Shown here in pieces: positions 53,910-64,000 of a stretch of 64,000 bases of DNA. Below the pieces are notes generated by a model. That model did not search any database. It worked only from the letters and a program-made list of their open reading frames with translations, and was not told where the DNA came from. This DNA is from Luidia sarsii (Eukaryota > Echinodermata > Asteroidea > Paxillosida > Luidiidae): NCBI GenBank assembly GCA_949987565.1, contig OX465110.1, positions 8,114,018 through 8,178,017 of the forward strand. Direction: 5' to 3'. How positions within the stretch are numbered: position 1 is the stretch's first letter; each line of letters begins with the position of its first letter. A program made the translations under genes and the position numbers.

Positions 53910-56900
53910 CAGTGAGGCCTTGGAAAAGGCAATCGACCAGGATCAAGAAATCTCAAATCGGACATTTGATGATGAAATTATAATCATGCAAAGAGAACTT
54001 ACTTCCATCAGCGAGGCAACTTGTGTTGTATGGGCAGTAGCACATTACAGTCGGAGGAGAGAATCTGGAAAGAAAAACAGACTTTGCAAGTTAATATCTC
54101 CTTCAATATTGTTATGATGGAGCTTAAACTTGGCCTCCAGTGAGGCCTTGGAAAAGGCAATCGACCAGGATCAAGAAATCTCAAATCGGACATTTGATGA
54201 TGAAATTATAATCATGCAAAGAGAACTTACTTCCATCAGCGAGGCAACTTGTGTTGTATGGGCAGTAGCACATTACAGTCGGAGGAGAGAATCTGGAAAA
54301 AAAACAGACTTTGCAAGTTAATATCTCCTTCAATATCACTATGATGAAGCTGAAACTTGGCATGTAAAAAGGCCTTGGAAAGGGCAATCGACCAGTATCA
54401 AGAAATCTCAAATCGGACAATTGATGATAAAATCATAGTCATGCAAAGAGAACTTAATTCCACCAGCGAGGCAACTTGTGTTGTATGGGCAGTAGCACAT
54501 TAAAGTCGGCGGAGAGAATCTGGAAAGAAAAACAGACTTTGCAAGTTAATATCTCCTTCAATATTGTTATGATGGAGCTAAAACTTGGCCTCCAGTGAGG
54601 CCTTGGAAAAGGCAATCGACCAGGATCAAGAAATCTCAAATCGGACATTTGATGATGAATTATAATCATGCAAAGAGAACTTACTTCCATCAGCGAGGAA
54701 ACTTGTGTTGTATGGGCAGTAGCACATTACAGTCGGAGAAGAGAATCTGGAAAGAAAAACAGACTTTGCAAGTTAATATCTCCTTCAATATTGTTATGAT
54801 GGAGCTTAAACTTGGCCTCCAGTGAGGCCTTGGAAAAGGCAATCGACAAGGATCAAGAAATCTCAAATCGGACATTTGATGATGAAATTATAATCATGCA
54901 AAGAGAACTTACTTCCATCAGCGAGGCAACTTGTGTTGTATGGGCAGTAGCACATTACAGTCGGAGGAGAGAATCTGGAAAGAAAAACAGACTTTGCAAG
55001 TTAATATCTCCTTCAATATTGTTATGATGGAGCTTAAACTTGGCCTCCAGTGAGGCCTTGGAAAAGGCAATCGACCAGGATCAAGAAATCTTAAATCGGA
55101 CATTTGATGATGAAATTATAATCATGCAAAGAGAACTTACTTCCATCAGCGAAGAAACTTGTGTTGTATGGGCAGTAGCACATTACAGTCGGAGTAGAGA
55201 ATCTGGAAAGAAAAACAGATTTTGCAAGTTAATATCTCCTTCAATATTGTTATGATGGAGCTTAAACTTGGCCTCCAGTGAGGCCTTGGAAAAGGCAATC
55301 GACTAGGATCAAGAAATCTCAAATCGGACATTTGATGATGAAATTATAGTCATGCAAAGAGAACTTACTTCCATCAGCGAGGCAACTTGTGTTGTATGGG
55401 CAGTAGCACATTACAGTCGGCGGAGAGAATCTGGAAAGAAAAACAGACTTTGCGAGTTAATATCTCCATCAATATCACTATGATGAATCTAAAACTTGGC
55501 AAGTTGAAAGGCATTGGAAAAGGCAATCGACCAGTATCAAGAAATCTCAAATCGGACATTTGATGATGAAAGTATGGTCATGCAAAGAGAACTTACTTCC
55601 ATCAGCGAGGCAACTTGTGTTGTATGGGCAGTAGCACATCACAGTCGGCGGAGAGAATCTGGAAAGAAAAACAGACTTTGCGAGTTAATATCTCCTTCAA
55701 TATTGTTATGATGGAGCTAAAACTTGGCCTCCAGTGAGGCCTTGGAAAAGGCAATCGACCAGTATCAAGAAATCTCAAATGGGACATTTGATGATGAAAT
55801 TATAGTCATGCAAAGAGAACTTACTTCCATCAGCGAGGCAACTGGTGTTGTATGGGCAGTAGCACATTACAGTTGGAGGAGAGAATCTGGAAAGAAAAAC
55901 AGACTTTGCAAGTTAATAACTCCCTCAATATTGTTATGATGAAGCTAAAACTTGGCCTCCAGTGAGGCCTTGGAATCAGCAATCGAACAGTATCAAGAAA
56001 TCTGAAATCAGACATTTGATGATGAAATTATAGTCATGCAAAGAAAACTAACTTCCATCAGCGCAACAGCTTGTGTTGTATGGGCAGTAGCACATTACAG
56101 TCGGAGGAGAAAATCTGGAAAGAAAAACAGACTTTGCAAGTTAATAACTCCTTTAATATTGTTATGATGGAGCTAAAACTTGGCCTCCAGTGAGGCCTTG
56201 AAAAAGGCAATCGACCAGGATCAAGAAATCTCAAATCGGACATTTGATGATGAAATTATAGTCATGCAAAGAGAACTTACTTCCATCAGCGAAGAAACTT
56301 GTGTTGTATGGGCAGTAGCACATTACAGTCGGAGTAGAGAATCTGGAAAGAAAAACAGATTTTGCAAGTTAATATCTCCTTCAATATTGTTATGATGGAG
56401 CTTAAACTTGGCCTCCAGTGAGGACTTGGAAAAGGCAATCGACTAGGATCAAGAAATCTCAAATCGGACATTTGATGATGAAATTATAGTCATGCAAAGA
56501 GAACTTACTTCCATCAGCGAGGCAACTTGTGTTGTATGGGCAGTAGCACATTACAGTCGGCGGAGAGAATCTGGAAAGAAAAACAGACTTTGCGAGTTAA
56601 TATCTCCTTCAATATCACTATGATGAAGCTGAAACTTGGCATGTAAAAAGGCCTTGGAAAGGGCAATCGACCAGTATCAAGAAATCTCAAATCGGACAAT
56701 TGATGATAAAATCATAGTCATGCAAAGAGAACTTAATTCCACCAGCGAGGCAACTTGTGTTGTATGGGCAGTAGCACATTAAAGTCGGCGGAGAGAATCT
56801 GGAAAGAAAAACAGACTTTGCAAGTTAATATCTCCTTCAATATTGTTATGATGGAGCTAAAACTTGGCCTTCAGTGAGGCCTTGGAAAAGGCAATCGACC

Positions 56901-57781
56901 AGGATCAAGAAATCTCAAATCGGACATTTGATGATGAATTATAATCATGCAAAGAGAACTTACTTCCATCAGCGAGGAAACTTGTGTTGTATGGGCAGTA
57001 GCACATTACAGTCGGAGAAGAGAATCTGGAAAGAAAAACAGACTTTGCAAGTTAATATCTCCTTCAATATTGTTATGATGGAGCTTAAACTTGGCCTCCA
57101 GTGAGGCCTTGGAAAAGGCAATCGACCAGGATCAAGAAATCTCAAATCTGACATTTGATGATGAAATTATAATCATGCAAAGAGAACTTACTTCCATCAG
57201 CGAGGCAACTTGTGTTGTATGGGCAGTAGCACATTACAGTCGGAGGAGAGAATCTGGAAAGAAAAACAGACTTTGCAAGTTAATATCTCCTTCAATATTG
57301 TTATGATGGAGCTTAAACTTGGCCTCCAGTGAGGCCTTGGAAAAGGCAATCGACCAGGATCAAGAAATCTTAAATCGGACATTTGATGATGAAATTATAA
57401 TCATGCAAAGAGAACTTACTTCCATCAGCGAAGAAACTTGTGTTGTATGGGCAGTAGCACTTCACAGTCGGCGGAGAGAATCTGGAAAGAAAAACAGACT
57501 TTGCGAGTTAATATCTCCTTCAATATTGTTATGATGGAGCTAAAACTTGGCCTCCAGTGAGGCCTTGGAAAAGGCAATCGACCAGTATCAAGAAATCTCA
57601 AATCGGACATTTGATGATGAAATTATAGTCATGCAAAGAGAACCTACTTCCATCAGCGAGGAAACTTGTGTTGTATGGGCAGTAGCACATTACAGTCGGA
57701 GGAGAGAATCTGGAAAAAAAACAGACTTTGCAAGTTAATATCTCCTTCAATATTGTTATGATGGAGCTTAAACTTGGCCTC
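53910..57781 (+). repeat. 17-monomer unit, copy 1 (3872 bp)
   Basis: First of two direct copies at a constant 3872-bp offset. Markers are GAAATCTTAAATCGG, AACAGATTTTGC, CGACTAGGATC, GGACAATTGATG, AGTATGGTCATG, a divergent segment and GTAGCACTTCACAG near 57466. Private changes here are GGCCTTCAGTG near 56868 and AAATCTGACA near 57147. Confidence 0.9.
55838..56075 (+). repeat. Divergent segment, copy 3
   Basis: Same set of linked changes, but with GGAATCAGC and CAGCGCAACAGC, so it forms a second subtype with copy 4. It lies inside the first copy of the 3872-bp unit. Confidence 0.85.
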
Positions 57782-60700
57782 CAGTGAGGCCTTGGAAAAG
57801 GCAATCGACCAGGATCAAGAAATCTCAAATCGGACATTTGATGATGAAATTATAATCATGCAAAGAGAACTTACTTCCATCAGCGAGGCAACTTGTGTTG
57901 TATGGGCAGTAGCACATTACAGTCGGAGGAGAGAATCTGGAAAGAAAAACAGACTTTGCAAGTTAATATCTCCTTCAATATTGTTATGATGGAGCTTAAA
58001 CTTGGCCTCCAGTGAGGCCTTGGAAAAGGCAATCGACCAGGATCAAGAAATCTCAAATCGGACATTTGATGATGAAATTATAATCATGCAAAGAGAACTT
58101 ACTTCCATCAGCGAGGCAACTTGTGTTGTATGGGCAGTAGCACATTACAGTCGGAGGAGAGAATCTGGAAAAAAAACAGACTTTGCAAGTTAATATCTCC
58201 TTCAATATCACTATGATGAAGCTGAAACTTGGCATGTAAAAAGGCCTTGGAAAGGGCAATCGACCAGTATCAAGAAATCTCAAATCGGACAATTGATGAT
58301 AAAATCATAGTCATGCAAAGAGAACTTAATTCCACCAGCGAGGCAACTTGTGTTGTATGGGCAGTAGCACATTAAAGTCGGCGGAGAGAATCTGGAAAGA
58401 AAAACAGACTTTGCAAGTTAATATCTCCTTCAATATTGTTATGATGGAGCTAAAACTTGGCCTCCAGTGAGGCCTTGGAAAAGGCAATCGACCAGGATCA
58501 AGAAATCTCAAATCGGACATTTGATGATGAATTATAATCATGCAAAGAGAACTTACTTCCATCAGCGAGGAAACTTGTGTTGTATGGGCAGTAGCACATT
58601 ACAGTCGGAGAAGAGAATCTGGAAAGAAAAACAGACTTTGCAAGTTAATATCTCCTTCAATATTGTTATGATGGAGCTTAAACTTGGCCTCCAGTGAGGC
58701 CTTGGAAAAGGCAATCGACAAGGATCAAGAAATCTCAAATCGGACATTTGATGATGAAATTATAATCATGCAAAGAGAACTTACTTCCATCAGCGAGGCA
58801 ACTTGTGTTGTATGGGCAGTAGCACATTACAGTCGGAGGAGAGAATCTGGAAAGAAAAACAGACTTTGCAAGTTAATATCTCCTTCAATATTGTTATGAT
58901 GGAGCTTAAACTTGGCCTCCAGTGAGGCCTTGGAAAAGGCAATCGACCAGGATCAAGAAATCTTAAATCGGACATTTGATGATGAAATTATAATCATGCA
59001 AAGAGAACTTACTTCCATCAGCGAAGAAACTTGTGTTGTATGGGCAGTAGCACATTACAGTCGGAGTAGAGAATCTGGAAAGAAAAACAGATTTTGCAAG
59101 TTAATATCTCCTTCAATATTGTTATGATGGAGCTTAAACTTGGCCTCCAGTGAGGCCTTGGAAAAGGCAATCGACTAGGATCAAGAAATCTCAAATCGGA
59201 CATTTGATGATGAAATTATAGTCATGCAAAGAGAACTTACTTCCATCAGCGAGGCAACTTGTGTTGTATGGGCAGTAGCACATTACAGTCGGCGGAGAGA
59301 ATCTGGAAAGAAAAACAGACTTTGCGAGTTAATATCTCCATCAATATCACTATGATGAATCTAAAACTTGGCAAGTTGAAAGGCATTGGAAAAGGCAATC
59401 GACCAGTATCAAGAAATCTCAAATCGGACATTTGATGATGAAAGTATGGTCATGCAAAGAGAACTTACTTCCATCAGCGAGGCAACTTGTGTTGTATGGG
59501 CAGTAGCACATCACAGTCGGCGGAGAGAATCTGGAAAGAAAAACAGACTTTGCGAGTTAATATCTCCTTCAATATTGTTATGATGGAGCTAAAACTTGGC
59601 CTCCAGTGAGGCCTTGGAAAAGGCAATCGACCAGTATCAAGAAATCTCAAATGGGACATTTGATGATGAAATTATAGTCATGCAAAGAGAACTTACTTCC
59701 ATCAGCGAGGCAACTGGTGTTGTATGGGCAGTAGCACATTACAGTTGGAGGAGAGAATCTGGAAAGAAAAACAGACTTTGCAAGTTAATAACTCCCTCAA
59801 TATTGTTATGATGAAGCTAAAACTTGGCCTCCAGTGAGGCCTTGGAATCAGCAATCGAACAGTATCAAGAAATCTGAAATCAGACATTTGATGATGAAAT
59901 TATAGTCATGCAAAGAAAACTAACTTCCATCAGCGCAACAGCTTGTGTTGTATGGGCAGTAGCACATTACAGTCGGAGGAGAAAATCTGGAAAGAAAAAC
60001 AGACTTTGCAAGTTAATAACTCCTTTAATATTGTTATGATGGAGCTAAAACTTGGCCTCCAGTGAGGCCTTGAAAAAGGCAATCGACCAGGATCAAGAAA
60101 TCTCAAATCGGACATTTGATGATGAAATTATAGTCATGCAAAGAGAACTTACTTCCATCAGCGAAGAAACTTGTGTTGTATGGGCAGTAGCACATTACAG
60201 TCGGAGTAGAGAATCTGGAAAGAAAAACAGATTTTGCAAGTTAATATCTCCTTCAATATTGTTATGATGGAGCTTAAACTTGGCCTCCAGTGAGGACTTG
60301 GAAAAGGCAATCGACTAGGATCAAGAAATCTCAAATCGGACATTTGATGATGAAATTATAGTCATGCAAAGAGAACTTACTTCCATCAGCGAGGCAACTT
60401 GTGTTGTATGGGCAGTAGCACATTACAGTCGGCGGAGAGAATCTGGAAAGAAAAACAGACTTTGCGAGTTAATATCTCCTTCAATATCACTATGATGAAG
60501 CTGAAACTTGGCATGTAAAAAGGCCTTGGAAAGGGCAATCGACCAGTATCAAGAAATCTCAAATCGGACAATTGATGATAAAATCATAGTCATGCAAAGA
60601 GAACTTAATTCCACCAGCGAGGCAACTTGTGTTGTATGGGCAGTAGCACATTAAAGTCGGCGGAGAGAATCTGGAAAGAAAAACAGACTTTGCAAGTTAA

Positions 60701-61330
60701 TATCTCCTTCAATATTGTTATGATGGAGCTAAAACTTGGCCTCCAGTGAGGCCTTGGAAAAGGCAATCGACCAGGATCAAGAAATCTCAAATCGGACATT
60801 TGATGATGAATTATAATCATGCAAAGAGAACTTACTTCCATCAGCGAGGAAACTTGTGTTGTATGGGCAGTAGCACATTACAGTCGGAGAAGAGAATCTG
60901 GAAAGAAAAACAGACTTTGCAAGTTAATATCTCCTTCAATATTGTTATGATGGAGCTTAAACTTGGCCTCCAGTGAGGCCTTGGAAAAGGCAATCGACCA
61001 GGATCAAGAAATCTCAAATCGGACATTTGATGATGAAATTATAATCATGCAAAGAGAACTTACTTCCATCAGCGAGGCAACTTGTGTTGTATGGGCAGTA
61101 GCACATTACAGTCGGAGGAGAGAATCTGGAAAGAAAAACAGACTTTGCAAGTTAATATCTCCTTCAATATTGTTATGATGAAGCTTAAACTTGGCCTCCA
61201 GTGAGGCCTTGGAAAAGGCAATCGACCAGGATCAAGAAATCTCAAATCGGACATTTGATGATGAATTATAATCATGCAAAGAGAACTTACTTCCATCAGC
61301 GAGGCAACTTGTGTTGTATGGGCAGTAGCA
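57782..61330 (+). repeat. 17-monomer unit, copy 2
   Basis: Repeats the markers of copy 1 in order. The final unit is mosaic: the rare CACTTCACAG recurs near 61328, but the preceding bases are epsilon-like (GATGAATTATAATC near 61261), as if conversion had replaced part of the monomer. Confidence 0.88.
59710..59947 (+). repeat. Divergent segment, copy 4
   Basis: Matches copy 3 at its subtype sites and lies 3872 bp further on, as expected if it was copied as part of the 17-monomer unit. Confidence 0.85.
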
Positions 61331-61334
61331 CTTC

Positions 61335-64000
61335 ACAGTCGGCGGAGAGAATCTGGAAAGAAAAACAGACTTTGCGAGTTAATATCTCCTTCAATATTGT
61401 TATGATGGAGCTAAAACTTGGCCTCCAGTGAGGCCTTGGAAAAGGCAATCGACCAGTATCAAGAAATCTCAAATCGGACATTTGATGATGAAATTATAGT
61501 CATGCAAAGAGAACCTACTTCCATCAGCGAGGAAACTTGTGTTGTATGGGCAGTAGCACATCACAGTCGGAGGAGAGAATCTGGAAAAAAAACAGACTTT
61601 GCAAGTTAATATCTCCTTCAATATCACTATGATGAAGCTGAAACTTGGCATGTAAAAAGGCCTTGGAAAGGGCAATCGACCAGTATCAAGAAATCTCAAA
61701 TCGGACATTTGATGATGAATTATAATTATGCAAAGAGAACTTACTTCCATCAGCGAGGAAACTTGTGTTGTATGGGCAGTAGCACATTACAGTCGGAGAA
61801 GAGAATCTGGAAAGAAAAACAGACTTTGCAAGTTAATATCTCCTTCAATATTGTTATGATGGAGCTTAAACTTGGCCTCCAGTGAGGCCTTGGAAAAGGC
61901 AATCGACCAGGATCAAGAAATCTCAAATCGGACATTTGATGATGAAATTATAGTCATGCAAAGAGAACTTACTTCCATCAGCGAGGCAACTTGTGTTGTA
62001 TGGGCAGTAGCACATTACAGTCGGCGGAGAGAATCTGGAAAGAAAAACAGACTTTGCGAGTTAATATCTCCATCAATATCACTATGATGAATCTAAAACT
62101 TGGCAAGTTGAAAGGCCTTGGAAAAGGCAATCGACCAGGATCAAGAAATCTCAAATCGGACATTTGATGATAAAATTATAGTCATGCAAAGAGAACTTAC
62201 TTCCATCAGCGAGGCAACTTGTGTTGTATGGGCAGTAGCACATTACAGTCGGCGGAGAGAATCTGGAAAGAAAAACAGCCTTTGCGAGTTAATATCTCCT
62301 TAAATATTGTTATGATGGAGCTAAAACTTGGCCTCCCGTGAGGCCTTGGAAAAGGCAATCGACCAGTATCAAGAAATCTCAAATCGGACATTTGATGATG
62401 AAATTATAGTCATGCAAAGAGAACCTACTTCCATCAGCGAGGAAACTTGTGTTGTATGGGTAGTAGCACATTACAGTCGGAGGAGAGAATCTGGAAAAAA
62501 ACCAGACTTTGCAAGTTAATATCTCCTTCAATATCACTATGATGAAGCTGAAACTTGGCATGTAAAAAGGCCTTTGAAAGGGCAATCGACCAGTATCAAG
62601 AAATCTCAAACCGGACATTTGATGATAAAATCATAGTCATGCAAAGAGAACTTAATTCCACCAGCGAGGCAACTTGTGTTGTATGGGCAGTAGCACATTA
62701 AAGTCGGCGGCGAGAATCTGGAAAGAAAAACAGACTTTGCGAGTTAATATCTCCTTCAATATTGTTATGATGAAGCTAAAACTAGGCCTCCAGTGAGGCC
62801 TTGGAAAAGGCAATCGACCAGGATCAAGAAATCTCAAATCGGACATTTGATGATGAATTATAATCATGCAAAGAGAACTTACTTCCATCAGCGAGGAAAC
62901 TTATGTTGTATGGGCAGTAGCACATTACAGTCGGAGAAGGGAATCTGGAAAGAAAAACAGACTTTGCAAGTTAATATCTCCTTCAATATTGTTATGATGG
63001 AGCTAAAACTTGGCCTCCAGTGAGGCCTTGGAAAAGGCAATCGACCAGGATCAAGAAATCTCAAATCGGACATTTGATGATGAAATTATAATCATGCAAA
63101 GAGAACTTACTTCCATCAGCGAGGCAACTTGTGTTGTATGGGCAGTAGCACATTACAGTCGGCGGAGAGAATCTGGAAAGAAAAACAGACTTTGCAAGTT
63201 AATATCTCCTTTAATATTGTTATGATGGAGCTAAAAAGGCCTTGGAAAAGGCAATCGACCAGGATCAAGAAATCTCAAATCGGACATTTGATGATAAAAT
63301 TATAGTCATGCAAAGAGAACTTACTTCCATCAGCGAGGAAACTTGTGTTGTATGGGCAGTAGCACATTACAGTCGGAGAAGAGAATCTGGAAAGAAAAAC
63401 AGACTTTGCAAGTTAATATCTCCTTCAATATTGTTATGATGGAGCTTAAACTTGGCCTCTAGTGAGGCCTTGGAAAAGGCAATCGACCAGGATCAAGAAA
63501 TCTCAAATCGGACATTTGATGATGAAATTATAATCATGCAAAGAGAACTTACTTCCATCAGCGAAGAAACTTGTGTTGTATGGGCAGTAGCACATTACAG
63601 TCGGAGTAGAGAATCTGGAAAGAAAAACAGAATTTGCAAGTTAATATCTCCTTCAATATTGTTATGATGGAGCTTAAACTTGGCCTCCAGTGAGGCCTTC
63701 GAAAAGGCAATCGACCAGGATCAAGAAATCTCAAATCGGACATTTGATGATGAAATTATAGTCATGCAAAGAGAACTTACTTCCATCAGCGAGGCAACTT
63801 GTGTTGTATGGGCAGTAGCACATTACAGTCGGCGGAGAGAATCTGGAAAGAAAAACAGACTTTGCGAGTTAATATCTCCATCAATATCACTATGATGAAT
63901 CTAAAACTTGGCAAGTTGAAAGGCATTGGAAAAGGCAATCGACCAGTATCAAGAAATCTCAAATCGGACATTTGATGATGAAAGTATAGTCATGCAAAGA
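61335..64000 (+). repeat. Deletion-marked block, copy 3 (cut by window edge)
   Basis: Matches copy 2 at an offset of 18434 bp up to the end of the window. One private change is GGCCTTTGAAAGGG near 62574, where the others have GGCCTTGGAAAGGG. The right limit lies outside the window. Confidence 0.87.
63230..63243 (+). repeat. 14-bp deletion at hairpin, copy 3
   Basis: Identical breakpoints to the two earlier copies, inside the third deletion-marked block. Confidence 0.9.

Larger units (their letters stand above)
1..64000 (+). repeat. Satellite array of ~228-bp monomers, whole window
   Basis: The phrase TCTCAAATCGGACAT starts at base 1 and recurs about every 228 bp to the last base. Counting units by this phrase gives about 281 complete monomers and a 44-base partial. 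The length fits 281 x 228 minus the indels I can see: many single-base losses, three 14-bp losses and one single-base gain. All copies face the same way. Neighbouring units differ at a limited set of recurrent sites, while distant blocks can be almost identical, which is the usual signature of unequal exchange and gene conversion. Nothing non-repetitive interrupts the array and neither end is reached, so its true size and chromosomal position are unknown. No gene, tRNA, rRNA or transposon is visible anywhere. The eukaryotic nuclear assignment is inferred from array size and higher-order structure. Confidence 0.98.

Noticed and set aside
1..64000. Short open reading frames in nearly every monomer on both strands
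   Set aside because: They recur only because the unit is a multiple of three. Plus-strand frames start at TTG or GTG, frames are broken by TAA, TAG, TGA or single-base losses in many units, variation is mostly amino-acid changing, and I recognise no domain in any translation.
1..64000. One giant repetitive protein read with an altered genetic code
   Set aside because: Reading TGA as sense would join some alpha units with GAGCTTAAAC, but TAA (GAGCTAAAAC, CCTTAAATA, CATTAAAG) and TAG (GGATAG, CGACTAGG) also occur in the same frame, and 227-bp units shift it.
1..64000. CRISPR array
   Set aside because: Units are 228 bp with no short constant repeat separating unique spacers; the whole unit is repeated and no cas-like gene is present.
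1..64000. CENP-B box
   Set aside because: The nearest text, TTCGAAAAGGCAATCG in some units, lacks the required A and CGGG positions. A centromeric role cannot be argued from this motif.
1..64000. Mobile element or virus inserted in the array
   Set aside because: The unit phase can be followed from end to end with only small indels. No terminal repeats, target-site duplications or polymerase-like frames are seen.
1..64000. Inverted monomers or a change of array polarity
   Set aside because: Every unit I followed reads in the same direction; no inversion point was found.

Overview
The whole window is one uninterrupted tandem satellite array. A unit of about 228 bp is repeated head to tail about 281 times, all in the same orientation, with 44 bases of a further unit at the right edge. 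I see no single-copy DNA, no flank, no recognisable protein-coding or RNA gene, no transposon and no CRISPR array. A typical unit is 228 bp and about 41% GC. The + strand is purine-rich, with one A-rich tract, one near-invariant AGGCCT site and, in most units, a short perfect hairpin. A large homogenised array with nested higher-order structure is typical of eukaryotic heterochromatin (pericentromeric, centromeric, subtelomeric or B-chromosome DNA). I cannot name the organism from this sequence.

Layout. Positions 1-21000 are dominated by a five-monomer block ('K block', 1098 bp) present seven times, partly within a 17-monomer higher-order repeat of about 3.87 kb. Positions 21245-26289 hold two copies of an 11-monomer, 2503-bp unit. 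Positions 26310-30255 carry a tandem six-monomer duplication, and this whole stretch recurs at 44956-48902. Positions 30605-37892 are two nearly identical copies of a 3644-bp, 16-monomer unit. A block of about 2.75 kb, marked by a 14-bp deletion monomer, occurs at 36725, 42860 and 61335 (the last cut by the window edge). Positions 53910-61330 are two copies of a 3872-bp, 17-monomer unit. Between these blocks are mosaics of the same monomer types.

Monomer types. Most units have an alpha-type junction (GGCCTC-loop-GAGGCC hairpin). About forty have a beta junction (GGCATGTAAAAAGGCC) and about thirty a gamma junction (GGCAAGTTGAAAGGCC), both without the hairpin. Beta units are usually followed by a delta unit (in-frame TAA from CATTAAAG) and then an epsilon unit (227 bp, one A lost). 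Several copies have lost delta and join beta directly to epsilon.

Because 228 is 3 x 76, short open frames recur on both strands in every unit. The + frame starts at TTG or GTG. All frames are broken by stops or single-base deletions in many units, and the variable positions mostly change amino acids. I therefore read these frames as by-products of the period and annotate no CDS. The real content is the history of unequal exchange and segmental copying recorded in the array.
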